From: Saonia flava
Lineage (GTDB): Bacteria; Bacteroidota; Bacteroidia; Flavobacteriales; Flavobacteriaceae
DNA length: 64,000 bases
Assembly: GCF_011927795.1 (NCBI RefSeq)
Contig: NZ_JAATJJ010000001.1
Span: 1,675,062-1,739,061, forward strand
Direction of reading: 5' to 3'
A model generated the notes under the pieces. It saw nothing but the letters and a program-made list of their open reading frames with translations, did not search any database and was not told the DNA's origin. The translations under genes were made by a program, and so were the position numbers. Of the stretch, positions 25,453-33,875 are shown piece after piece. Position 1 is the stretch's first letter. Every line of letters starts with the position of its first letter.

Positions 25453-26691
25453 TTACTTAATAAGCCTTTTACTGGCGAAATATAAAAGTTGCACCCCCAA
25501 TAATATGGCCATGGCTATTATTTGGACAAAGACTACCATTTCCAAATTTTCATGAAAAAGTACCACCAAGACTATTTGTCCCATGCCCAATAAACCAGAA
25601 ATGATGACCGGAACATATTGATCAAGTGACAAAAAGTAATAGGCAAATATGTTAGAAATAGCAAAGAGCGATGTGGCCAAAGCGTATTTCCATAGTAAAC
25701 CCGCCATGGCTAAATATGCTTTACCAAACATTAGGTTAATAATAAGATTTGGAAAAAAGAAACATACCGTAACAATGGATATGGATAATACACCTATATA
25801 TAAAACATATTTAAAAAGGATAGGGGCTGTTGCTTCACCATCCTTTTGTTTTTGAATGACTGTAGGCAACAACAACATAACAAACATCCACGCTACAAAA
25901 TACACTACTCTTCCTATCAAGGCCAAAGAAGCATATAATCCAGCATCCATTGCATCAAAATAATGCTTCACCAATAATATATCACTGTTGTTTATGATTA
26001 TCTGAGTTAACTCATAACAAGCCGTGAGCACCATAAATTGGGATACTTTTTTAGCATTTTCTGGTTTTAATACCCCTGTGTTTTTTAAAGAGATTCCTTT
26101 TAAATCTGAAGGAAACAATCCAAAGAAAAAAGAAAGTAATATCCCTATGGCGACCAAAATTCCGGGTTTCATGGGGACCACCAATAAAAGTGCTAATGTC
26201 AACAACAACCTACCCCACATTTCTGTTTGATAAGTAAGGGACAATTTTTTAAACTTTAACTGACCTTGATAGGTTCCACGATTAACACTCATAAAAAAAT
26301 AAAAGGGTATTCCAAAACCAAAAGCTATAAACATCCAAGGACTTTCTGCGTTGAACAAAGTCTGCAGATTTTTGGAAAAAAGAATTATTAAAATGCCTAC
26401 TACAATTCCAAAAACAGTAGCCCATTTGTAACTTTTATTTTTAAAAACCCTCCATTCGACACCTGAAAACTCTACTGCAAATTTTGCTGTCGCCAATTGA
26501 AAAGTCATTCCCACAAATGACAGTACAAGCAATAAAGTGATTAATAGAGCCGCCTCTGCAAATGCCTCAGGCCCCAAAAGCCTACCTAACAACAAATTAT
26601 ATAAATAATTTCCGCCATTTACCAACAACACACTACCCATGAACAGTTGTTCTGGCGTAATTTTTTTTAGGACAAGTTTAATGGCGGTCAA
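25453..26691 (-). CDS. Wzx-like polysaccharide flippase (MOP superfamily)
   Basis: A 412-residue polytopic protein with about 12 hydrophobic helices, opening with TPEQLFMGSVLLVNGGNYLYNLLLGRLLGPEAFAE, the pattern typical of MOP-superfamily flippases (GxxLYnlllgRlLGPeaFG). It would move a lipid-linked or nascent polysaccharide across the inner membrane. The GT4 gene follows 35 bp downstream. Its 5' region is unusual: about 370 bp upstream of the start include a LytTR-type site, a structured RNA segment and an intrinsic terminator, suggesting regulated readthrough. Confidence 0.88.
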   Translation of the reverse strand: MTAIKLVLKKITPEQLFMGSVLLVNGGNYLYNLLLGRLLGPEAFAEAALLITLLLVLSFVGMTFQLATAKFAVEFSGVEWRVFKNKSYKWATVFGIVVGILIILFSKNLQTLFNAESPWMFIAFGFGIPFYFFMSVNRGTYQGQLKFKKLSLTYQTEMWGRLLLTLALLLVVPMKPGILVAIGILLSFFFGLFPSDLKGISLKNTGVLKPENAKKVSQFMVLTACYELTQIIINNSDILLVKHYFDAMDAGLYASLALIGRVVYFVAWMFVMLLLPTVIQKQKDGEATAPILFKYVLYIGVLSISIVTVCFFFPNLIINLMFGKAYLAMAGLLWKYALATSLFAISNIFAYYFLSLDQYVPVIISGLLGMGQIVLVVLFHENLEMVVFVQIIAMAILLGVQLLYFASKRLIK

Positions 26692-26802
26692 TAGTTAGTA
26701 TTTAATTATTATTGTTTTGAACAAACTTTATATTATAAACGTGAAATCTGTATAATATTGTAGTCCATTTCTTTCTTTTATAAACATTTAGGGTTAGGTT
26801 AT

Positions 26803-26840
26803 TTAAAAAAAGGGAAGCAGAAACCCACTCTACTTCCCTT
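26803..26840 (-). terminator. Intrinsic terminator in the leader of the flippase operon
   Basis: On the minus strand AAGGGAAGTAGA pairs with TCTGCTTCCCTT (12 bp, one T-G) around GTGGGTT and runs straight into seven T. It sits 112 bp upstream of the flippase start, so it must be read through or bypassed for expression. The direct outer repeats AACCTAACC (26847-26855) and GGTTAGGTT (26792-26800) flank it as an inverted repeat. Confidence 0.78.
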
Positions 26841-26931
26841 GCACTCAACCTAACCTAAACCATTATACTTTATTTGTGCCTATTTATTGGTTAAAAACAC
26901 TAGCTAATAATTTCAAACTTATTTTTTAAAA

Positions 26932-27050
26932 AATTGCGGGCACATTTTCTACATTATAGCCTATGAACATAAGTCGGGGGACTTAACTATATATAGCCTT
27001 TTCATTTAAACAAAACACCAGAGGCATTTTAATTATCACAACCCGCAATT
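26932..27050 (-). ncRNA. Structured leader RNA candidate upstream of the flippase operon
   Basis: A 119-nt segment closed by the 9-bp inverted repeat AATTGCGGG (26932-26940) / CCCGCAATT (27042-27050). Inside are the hairpin TAAGTC-GGGG-GACTTA (26970-26985), flanked by TATAG/CTATA, and a GCCT/AGGC pairing (26996-26999 with 27032-27035). I assign it to the minus strand because a -7-like element and LytTR site lie upstream and a terminator downstream in that direction. It does not match a riboswitch class I know; the rest of this 571-bp gap shows no coding frame I trust. Confidence 0.42.
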
Positions 27051-27066
27051 AGATTGTTTTCTTAGG

Positions 27067-27134
27067 CAAATATCATATGCGGTGTCATACTTTTCTTTCA
27101 GTTTTCGATGGATGGAAGATTGGTGTAGACCAAT
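27067..27134 (-). promoter_or_regulatory. Candidate LytTR site and -7 element of the flippase-GT4 operon
   Basis: Repeats TTTTCGATGGAT (27102-27113) and GTGTAGACCAAT (27123-27134) are 21 bp apart and match GTRTAGRTGAAT at about 8 and 10 of 12 positions. Minus-strand GATATTTG (27067-27074) lies 28 bp to the left, the same spacing as at the lruC-type gene (GATATTTG at 32734-32741, repeat at 32769). Weaker than the sites at 32769 and 38733 in sequence, but the geometry is the same. Confidence 0.5.
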
Positions 27135-27262
27135 GAACAATTACTACATTCCAAGTTCATATTTCCATATATATCTTTATTCTGTTCTTATTAGGACTTT
27201 AAATACTAATAATTACAAAACTTTATCGTTATATTTTGTAGTAATTAACTTACATAGATTTT

Positions 27263-29320
27263 ATGTCAAAAAAAATTCTTTTTCTTTTCCTATTTATAGG
27301 TTTCACGGTATTGGGACAAAATGATATGCAGCCTGGGTTTAAACTATTGGAAACAGGGCAATTTGAAGATGCTGAAACCTTTTTTAAATCTTATCTTGAA
27401 CGTCAGCCCAATAATAAAACAGCACAAATATGTTATGGTAGAGCAGTAGGGCTAAGTGGCAACCCATTAGAGGCCAATACTCTTTTTTCCAATTTATTGG
27501 ATACTTATCCAGGGGATTTTGAAATTCAAATTAATTATAACGAATCCTTTCTTTGGGCCAAGGAATTTAAAAAAGCCAAGCCACTATATAAGAAATTGGT
27601 GGAGGAGTATCCTGAAAATTTTGGTGCCGTACTGGGCTATGCCAATACATTGTCCAATTTAAAGGAATATCAAGAAGCAACGGATTGGGTAAATAGGGCT
27701 TTGGAAATAGACCCTAATAATGAAAGCGCCAAAACATCTAGAAAATATATATATATGGGACATGCCAATGAGCATGTCAACAATCAAAAGTATGAGATTG
27801 GCAAAAAATTGCTCAATAAGATATTTAATGATTTTCCAGAAGACAAAGACGCACTTTTGAATTTGGCAAACTTGTACCTCATTATTAAAGAAGTTGATAG
27901 CGCTATCCATACCTACAGACGATATGCCACATCACCCAAAGATTCCATTACAGCTTTAAATGGGATTGCTTTGGCATACCATATTGGGGAAAAAGACAAA
28001 GAAGCTCTTAGGATAGCCAAAAATTCAAGAGAAAAGGTAATGGTCTTTAAAGATTACGAGCTTAAAGAACGTACTCATGAACGGTATGTCCAAGCCTTGA
28101 TCTGGAATAGAAAATACGGAAAGGCCAAGGAGGAAATAAAAAAACTCGAAACCCAATATAAAGATAGGGATTGGATCTATTCGCTAAGGGCCACCTTGGG
28201 AATGTATACAAGTAATTTTAAGATGAGTATAAATAACTATAATGCGATTTTGGTCAAAGACAGTGCTTCCTTTGATGGTAATTTAGGTAAGGCCAATGCC
28301 CTTTTTGCCTCTGATAAAATTATTCCATCCTATAAAGCTGCCTTTCAAACCTTGGAAATATTTAAAAACCAAAAAGACGCCTTATCCTTTATAGAAAAAC
28401 TAAATACTAAATATACACCATATGTAGAGGAAGTTGTAAAATATACATTTGACAATGGTAAAAACACGGCCTTTTCCAGTAATACAACTGCCAGTGTTCC
28501 TTTATCCACTAAACTATTGACCACCTTGTCCTATGAATATAGAACAACCGAAAATACCTTAACCCTAAACAAGGCAAATTCTCATGTTATTTTAGCAGGA
28601 GCTACCTATAAGTTACTCCCAAAAACGAACATAAAGGCCTTACTGGGAATTAATAACTCTAGATCAACTGATAACACATTTACCCAACCTATAATGGATT
28701 TTAAGTTACAGTTACAACCTTTAAAACTACAGAATATAGAATTAGGTTACCAGAGAGAAGTACAGAGTTTTAACGCTGATCTTATTGAAAGAGAAATTGT
28801 CCTGAACCATTATGGACTTGCCTATAATCTAGGCACCAATATAAATCTTGGATGGTATACACAGGCCATACATACCCAACAAACGGATGATAATACCCGA
28901 AATTTAGTTTTTACATCCCTCTACTATAATATAATGAGAAAGCCTGCCCTAAAAATGGGCCTTAATTACCAATACTTATCTTTTAAAGATCAAGTACCAA
29001 CTATTTATTTTAGCCCAAGTATTTACCAAGCTGTTGAAATTTTTGCAGACATTCGAGGGGATATTTCCGAAAAGACCAAATACATGGCCAGTGCTGCAAC
29101 AGGTATACAGAAAGTGGAACAGGATGATAAAACATCCCTTTTTAGGGCAGAAATTGGTTTACAGCATCAATTCTCCAAAAGATTTAGCAGTAATTTATAT
29201 GGTAAGTATAGTAATATTGCTTCTGCCACGGCCGCAGGTTTTGAGTTTACAGAGATTGGCTTAAAATTGAAATGGCTTTTGACCAAAAAGCCATTGTTTT
29301 ATAAGAAATTAAATGATTAA
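27263..29320 (+). CDS. TPR-rich YaiO-family outer-membrane protein (polysaccharide export porin candidate)
   Basis: A 685-residue protein with a signal peptide (residues 1-19, ends VLGQN), about eight tetratricopeptide-like repeats over residues 20-385 (for example FEDAETFFKSYLERQPNNKTA and YQEATDWVNRALEIDPNNESA), then a C-terminal beta-barrel of the YaiO type (about 395-685; alternating strands, ends FTEIGLKLKWLL). TPR-barrel proteins such as BcsC, PgaA and PelB carry exopolysaccharides across the outer membrane; by analogy this would be the exit pore for the polysaccharide made by the neighbours. Monocistronic, divergent from the flippase operon. Confidence 0.85.
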   Translation: MSKKILFLFLFIGFTVLGQNDMQPGFKLLETGQFEDAETFFKSYLERQPNNKTAQICYGRAVGLSGNPLEANTLFSNLLDTYPGDFEIQINYNESFLWAKEFKKAKPLYKKLVEEYPENFGAVLGYANTLSNLKEYQEATDWVNRALEIDPNNESAKTSRKYIYMGHANEHVNNQKYEIGKKLLNKIFNDFPEDKDALLNLANLYLIIKEVDSAIHTYRRYATSPKDSITALNGIALAYHIGEKDKEALRIAKNSREKVMVFKDYELKERTHERYVQALIWNRKYGKAKEEIKKLETQYKDRDWIYSLRATLGMYTSNFKMSINNYNAILVKDSASFDGNLGKANALFASDKIIPSYKAAFQTLEIFKNQKDALSFIEKLNTKYTPYVEEVVKYTFDNGKNTAFSSNTTASVPLSTKLLTTLSYEYRTTENTLTLNKANSHVILAGATYKLLPKTNIKALLGINNSRSTDNTFTQPIMDFKLQLQPLKLQNIELGYQREVQSFNADLIEREIVLNHYGLAYNLGTNINLGWYTQAIHTQQTDDNTRNLVFTSLYYNIMRKPALKMGLNYQYLSFKDQVPTIYFSPSIYQAVEIFADIRGDISEKTKYMASAATGIQKVEQDDKTSLFRAEIGLQHQFSKRFSSNLYGKYSNIASATAAGFEFTEIGLKLKWLLTKKPLFYKKLND

Positions 29321-29734
29321 TGGACTTGTATTTTGCACAAACAATAATCGACCAAGTAAAAATCAAAATGTGGTTGTGCTAGTGTTCCATAAATAAAAAA
29401 GCTTACATCTAAGAACGGTTCTTTTTCTGACTACCAAATACTTACTTAAGAGGAATCATCTACAAACTTATAATCTTCTATACTAATCAAAGCAGTATTG
29501 GAAAAAACTTCTTATTTGGCTGTTCTAAGTATCTCTAAACAATAACCTCAAGCTGTAATATAGAATACATCTTATATTATATTTGCGACGATGGCCCAAC
29601 TCTTATATGGTTTTTAAGTATATAGCTAAATAAGCAACTTGTATTAATTTAGCATTAGGCCTTTGAGAACATTGGGCAAACCTTGTCTTCAAAAAGCAAG
29701 AGGATTTGTTTTAATCTAATAGGAAGTAACAGGT

Positions 29735-29775
29735 ATAAAAAGCAGAATAACCATGCAATAATTGCATGGTTATTC
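29735..29775 (-). terminator. Terminator-like hairpin beyond the LruC-type gene
   Basis: Minus-strand GAATAACCATGCAA pairs perfectly with TTGCATGGTTATTC (14 bp, loop TTA), followed after three bases by five T. It lies about 90 bp past the LruC-type stop codon and probably ends that transcript. The rest of the 542-bp gap 29321-29862 shows no gene. Confidence 0.65.
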
Positions 29776-29784
29776 CTCAAACAT

Positions 29785-29839
29785 GGTGATGACTTATGTA
29801 TTCCATCTGTGCCCTCTTACCAATGCACAGGTCATCACC
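29785..29839 (-). other. Bulged hairpin in the 3' untranslated region of the LruC-type gene
   Basis: On the minus strand GGTGATGACCTGTGC pairs with GCACAG and, after a 13-nt one-sided bulge, with GTCATCACC, making 15 bp in two helices around a 12-nt loop. It starts 24 bp past the stop codon. Its role is unknown; stability or processing of the long mRNA is one possibility. Confidence 0.5.
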
Positions 29840-29862
29840 TCAACAAACACCAACCAAAATCT

Positions 29863-32712
29863 TTAATTCTTTATTAATTTACCTTGATAGGTTCTATTAT
29901 TTACCATATCCACCAGTGTATATACATACATACCATTGGACAAATTATTCGCTTCAAAACGGACAGATTTTTGATCGTCCATAGTATGTACCACTTCCCT
30001 ATGTATCACTTGGCCCAATAGGTTGGACACCATCATTTGCACCTCATTCACTTCTTGAGGAAAGCTAATAATCACATATTCAGTAAATGGATTGGGGTAA
30101 CTTTTTACACCAAAATTTTCAGTTTCAATCTCTTCTTGCACAACACTTTCTTCTTCGGTTGGCATTACAAGCATCTCTTTATCATTTAAAGCCATAGCCT
30201 CAACTTCTAGGTCAAAGGATTTAAAGTTCTCATAATCTCCTTGCACTGAAAATACAACCGTTCTTAGTTTAGTAAAGTCCATAGATTGCCCCAAATGGTT
30301 TTTAAATTCACTGAACATAATGCTTGTTGGGGTTAAACTATCATTTGCAACAATAGTGGTTCTTAACCTTTCTTCCCAAATATCTGTTGCATCTGTAACC
30401 AAGCTAATTTCCAAATCTACATCGCTTTGTAATTTAAACTGTAAACGATCATAATCTGTAATGTCCAAAACCAAATCCCCAGCCAAAATATTTCTAAATA
30501 CATTAATGGTACCTTTTACCTGCCCTTTTGCAGAAACACTTCTTTCCACAGGATACGCAGAAGTACTGTCACTCTCTACTTCCGCAAAGATTTGAAAATC
30601 CTCAATACTGTCTATTGTACTGTCGTAATCTACTCCCCAAGGACCATCGGCTAAATAAATAGCATCATATTGAAATGAATTCTCCGCCGTTATGGATAGG
30701 CCTATGTCAAAAATAAAACCAGGTTCAACCACAATTTCTTCATTCCATGCACCCGACAGTGTGTACATTTCATTCATGTTCTCCAAGTCCAACTGCTCGG
30801 TCCTTTTAAAATTACCATCCAAATTCATCCATTGCGCATTAACCTTGTTTACAATGTTAAGATGTAATTTACCTCGTTTATAGAACCCACTTTGGATAAA
30901 TACTGTGGGAACAATATTGTCCTGTGAGTTTTTGGCCAACTGCCCTTCTAATTTTAGTTGTTTTAATATGTTGTTTACGATTGTGGTTACCTGCCCCATG
31001 GAGCTGCCCCATACCTGAAAATTTAGATAATCTCCAGCTGGGTATTGATCTAAGTTCCAAAGGCTATACAATGTATTTCCACCATCTTGTTTTATTGAAA
31101 ATGTCAAGGCATATTCCACATCTCCAGTAGCTCTCTCTATTTGAGAGTACACCAATTTATATCCTTGTAAAGTTACAGTTCTAACATCCAATAACTTTGA
31201 GCTATTAAGACGATCACATATGGTTTTGGAGTGATCATAAACTCCTCCTTTGGTCTCTGTTGCCAATGCCGCTGTTACCCGGTCTTCTTCTTGGTAATAA
31301 TCAATAGAGAATATATTTACCGCATTCGTAATCTCCAACAAATCTTCTGGACTGGAAACATAAGTTGTTTCCGTTCCCAACATACCTGTCTGTGGAAAGT
31401 AAGAGTCCAAGGTTCCAGATTTGGCACCAATAGACTTATAGGTCTTCTTTAAATATTTTCTCTGTGCCTTTTTTGTATTCTTGGAAGTTCCTTTCTTATT
31501 TCTTGTAAAGTTTCTTTTCGCAATAAGTGTTGCCAAATCGCCATTGCTTTCCAGACCACCATCATTTGCTGAGGAAATTGGAGTTGCATCCGTAACACCT
31601 GCATAATTTGCAGTTCTTAAGGCAGTGTACGGGTTTGCTGTCACATAAAATATAGCATCATTAAAATCATTGTCACACCAATCTAAATCTCTTCTCACAT
31701 CCTCAAAACCAAGGATAATTCGCTCGTTGTCCGGGTCTTTCAACAATACATTATGATGCCTTAAAGTCTCATCACTCTCAGGGTTAAAATCTGGATTGGA
31801 GTATACTTGCCAAATATCATGTGCCACTTCCTTACCATTCCAGGCATTTGCTAATAATACCCAACCAATACCAGTACCTGCAGTAAAGGTTCCTATTTTA
31901 ACTTTATCTCCTACTTGCAATCCCCCTCCTGCTCCAAGTTCCGAAGCATTTGGATATATAATGGTAATATCCTCTTGATTGGGAACTGTTGTTGGTGGAT
32001 TATTTATATCATAGGTATAATATCCCAACACGTTTGTATATCCAGCTCCCTCAGTAATAAATGTGACCCAAACATCTGCATTATCGTCCAAAATCAAGTC
32101 CGTATCATAACCAGATGTAATATATTGAGGATTGTATTCTGGAACTGGGAAACTCTCGGGGAGAGAATTGTTAATTGTTTCCAATTCTGACTCTGTAACT
32201 ACATCTCCTGGCGTTTCCAAGTACAAGGGTGTTCCATCATTATCATATGCACCTAAATATTGATAATTAAATACATCACTAGATGGTAAAATTGTAATGG
32301 TATTTTCTGGCCCCACGCCCCAATTGTTTACCGCTGCCATTGAGCTTCCCGTATTTCTATCCACTAGTTGGACCATAACCAAAAATACCTCTGGAGCTAT
32401 CTCTTGGCTGGTTTCATTAAATCCAGATAAATGAATAGATCCATTGAATGTGGAGGACGATGCTGAAGCAGGGACGTTTACACTCTGCCAGTGCATACCT
32501 GTACTCCAATTAATTTGGCTACCATTGTTTTGAGATTTTAATAAGGCTATAGAAAAATAGGCATCTACATCACTGACATAATCAATGGAAAAATTTATAG
32601 TTTCACCCAACTCAATTGGATTTTGTTGAAAACTAAAATTAGAAACTGCTCCTGTTTGGGCAAACCCGAAAGAAAAACAGCTTAATAGGCTAATGAGTAA
32701 AAATTGTTTCAT
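29863..32712 (-). CDS. Large secreted LruC-domain protein with type IX secretion signal
   Basis: A 949-residue cell-surface or extracellular protein. Start chosen at ATG 32712, which gives a clean signal peptide (MKQFLLISLLSCFSFGFAQTG); the frame could also open at a TTG 24 bases earlier. A DUF4114-like acidic motif (GFEDVRRDLDWCDNDFNDAIF, about residues 345-365) looks like a calcium-binding site; the middle and C-terminal parts match the LruC/DUF4842-type layout (beta-rich). The last 80 residues are a type A T9SS sorting domain: SYPNPFTEYVIISF, LLGQVI and NGMYVYTLVD. Likely exported by the gliding/T9SS machinery and anchored outside. Upstream lies a two-repeat LytTR site. Possibly a matrix or surface adhesin; that role is inferred. 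Confidence 0.86.
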   Translation of the reverse strand: MKQFLLISLLSCFSFGFAQTGAVSNFSFQQNPIELGETINFSIDYVSDVDAYFSIALLKSQNNGSQINWSTGMHWQSVNVPASASSSTFNGSIHLSGFNETSQEIAPEVFLVMVQLVDRNTGSSMAAVNNWGVGPENTITILPSSDVFNYQYLGAYDNDGTPLYLETPGDVVTESELETINNSLPESFPVPEYNPQYITSGYDTDLILDDNADVWVTFITEGAGYTNVLGYYTYDINNPPTTVPNQEDITIIYPNASELGAGGGLQVGDKVKIGTFTAGTGIGWVLLANAWNGKEVAHDIWQVYSNPDFNPESDETLRHHNVLLKDPDNERIILGFEDVRRDLDWCDNDFNDAIFYVTANPYTALRTANYAGVTDATPISSANDGGLESNGDLATLIAKRNFTRNKKGTSKNTKKAQRKYLKKTYKSIGAKSGTLDSYFPQTGMLGTETTYVSSPEDLLEITNAVNIFSIDYYQEEDRVTAALATETKGGVYDHSKTICDRLNSSKLLDVRTVTLQGYKLVYSQIERATGDVEYALTFSIKQDGGNTLYSLWNLDQYPAGDYLNFQVWGSSMGQVTTIVNNILKQLKLEGQLAKNSQDNIVPTVFIQSGFYKRGKLHLNIVNKVNAQWMNLDGNFKRTEQLDLENMNEMYTLSGAWNEEIVVEPGFIFDIGLSITAENSFQYDAIYLADGPWGVDYDSTIDSIEDFQIFAEVESDSTSAYPVERSVSAKGQVKGTINVFRNILAGDLVLDITDYDRLQFKLQSDVDLEISLVTDATDIWEERLRTTIVANDSLTPTSIMFSEFKNHLGQSMDFTKLRTVVFSVQGDYENFKSFDLEVEAMALNDKEMLVMPTEEESVVQEEIETENFGVKSYPNPFTEYVIISFPQEVNEVQMMVSNLLGQVIHREVVHTMDDQKSVRFEANNLSNGMYVYTLVDMVNNRTYQGKLIKN

Positions 32713-32733
32713 GATTTGGGATTTAATATTGAA

Positions 32734-32801
32734 CAAATATCACAACTACTTATACAAAACATCTGTAGGTATAGATGAATAACATTTTACTATAGTTGGA
32801 T
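32734..32801 (-). promoter_or_regulatory. LytTR-type tandem site of the LruC-domain gene
   Basis: Direct repeats GTATAGATGAAT (32769-32780) and CTATAGTTGGAT (32790-32801), 21 bp apart, begin 57 bp upstream of the start codon and 28 bp beyond the minus-strand -7-like GATATTTG (32734-32741). The segment aligns base for base with the site before the receiver gene at 38677 (about 24 of 35 positions identical). ATAGTTGGA also resembles the general LytTR half-site. Confidence 0.72.
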
Positions 32802-32834
32802 ATAATCTTACTGTCGAGTGGCTATTTTATAATC

Positions 32835-33545
32835 TTATAATAAATTTAATCTTCTCATTAACTCCGGTCTATTGGACCTGCTAATGGGAATCACATTTTT
32901 TCCTATCAAAACACTGTTGTCCTCAATATCAATTATTTTAGTGAAATTTATTATAAAGGATCTATGTATTTGTAGAAAGATGTCTTCTGGCAATTTTTGC
33001 TTTATTTTTTTTAATGTAGAATGTACTGTGTAATTTTCCTTTTCAGTTTTTACATCTATATAATCCCCTTTTGCTTCGATCAATAAAATTTCATCAAACT
33101 GTAATTTTATTAATCTTCTATCTATATTAATGTATAATTCTTGCCCTACTGAGGAACTTTTCTCTTCCTTGTTTGCAATGACCGGCTGTTTTGCCATACT
33201 ACCCTTTACTTTTAGAATTGATTTTTCAAATCGTTCTGGAGTAATAGGCTTAACCAAATAATCCACAATTGCCTCATATTCATATGCTTCAATGGCAAAA
33301 TCTTTATCAGAAGTGGTCAGTACAACTCTTGGCGGATCCTTAAGGGTCTGCACAAAATCAAATCCTGAAAAACCTGGCATATGGATATCCAAGAAAATAA
33401 CATCAACAGTTTGCTGGTTTAAAAATTTAATGGCGTCCATGGCATTGGAAAACTGGTCAATTACATCCAAATCGGGTATATTTTCACTTAGTTTTGCAAC
33501 CACAGCTCTTGCCATTGCTTCGTCGTCTACTATTATACAATTCAT
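32835..33545 (-). CDS. LytTR-family response regulator (LytR/AgrA type)
   Basis: A 236-residue two-domain transcription factor. Receiver at residues 1-120 with acidic pair Asp7/Asp8, phospho-acceptor Asp53 (IFLDIHMPGFSG), Thr in VVLTTSD and Lys in YLVKPIT. LytTR DNA-binding domain at about 135-236: LYINIDRRLIKLQFDEILLIEAKGDY, YTVHSTLKKIK, FLQIHRSFIIN and the terminal IPISRSNRPEL. It ends a seven-gene minus-strand signalling operon, 7 bp after the Hpt gene. LytTR proteins bind imperfect direct repeats about 21-22 bp apart; such repeats were found before three transcription units here. No terminator is seen before the LruC-domain promoter 34 bp further on. Confidence 0.95.
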   Translation of the reverse strand: MNCIIVDDEAMARAVVAKLSENIPDLDVIDQFSNAMDAIKFLNQQTVDVIFLDIHMPGFSGFDFVQTLKDPPRVVLTTSDKDFAIEAYEYEAIVDYLVKPITPERFEKSILKVKGSMAKQPVIANKEEKSSSVGQELYINIDRRLIKLQFDEILLIEAKGDYIDVKTEKENYTVHSTLKKIKQKLPEDIFLQIHRSFIINFTKIIDIEDNSVLIGKNVIPISRSNRPELMRRLNLL

Positions 33546-33552
33546 AGTTGGA

Positions 33553-33873
33553 TTATAATGTGTTTACAAATTTTTGTACTCCTTCTAAAATGCCCTTAAA
33601 ATCCCCTTCAAGTATTGTTTCCCCTCTTTTTAAATCTTCTTCATATCGTACAGCAAGTCTATATGCATCTTCTAAACCAAAAATATTTAGTTTATGCTTT
33701 AACTTATGCACTATCTCCGCTGTTTCAAATAATTTATTTTCTTTAACCGTATTCTCATAGGTTTCTACCTCAACAGGCAATTCGGTTTTAATAATATTAA
33801 TAAATTGTTTTTCAAAAGCCTCATCATCACCCGATAATTCTTTTATATATTTTAAATTAGGCGTCTCTTTCAT
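33553..33873 (-). CDS. Histidine phosphotransfer (Hpt) protein
   Basis: A 106-residue all-helical protein with the Hpt signature IVHKLKHKLNIFGL; His56 is the likely phosphorylated residue (HxLK), and the usual Gly-Ser of the motif is replaced by His60-Lys. Stand-alone Hpt proteins carry phosphate between receiver proteins, so in this operon it could link the CheY-like receiver (38276-38677) to the LytTR regulator or collect phosphate from both kinases. Located 2 bp after the second kinase gene and 7 bp before the regulator gene. Confidence 0.88.
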   Translation of the reverse strand: MKETPNLKYIKELSGDDEAFEKQFINIIKTELPVEVETYENTVKENKLFETAEIVHKLKHKLNIFGLEDAYRLAVRYEEDLKRGETILEGDFKGILEGVQKFVNTL

Positions 33874-33875
33874 TT

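Noticed and set aside
27082-27324. Plus-strand frame of 80 codons in the gap before the TPR-YaiO gene
   Set aside because: Low-complexity aromatic composition, overlaps the true start at 27263 in another frame, and covers the candidate LytTR site.
29745-29839. Hairpins considered as an integron attC site
   Set aside because: No RYYYAAC/GTTRRRY core pair, no integrase and no cassette array; the hairpins fit a 3' end instead.
32712-32736. Upstream TTG start for the LruC-domain protein
   Set aside because: It would add residues before a clean signal peptide and lies on the promoter -7-like element.
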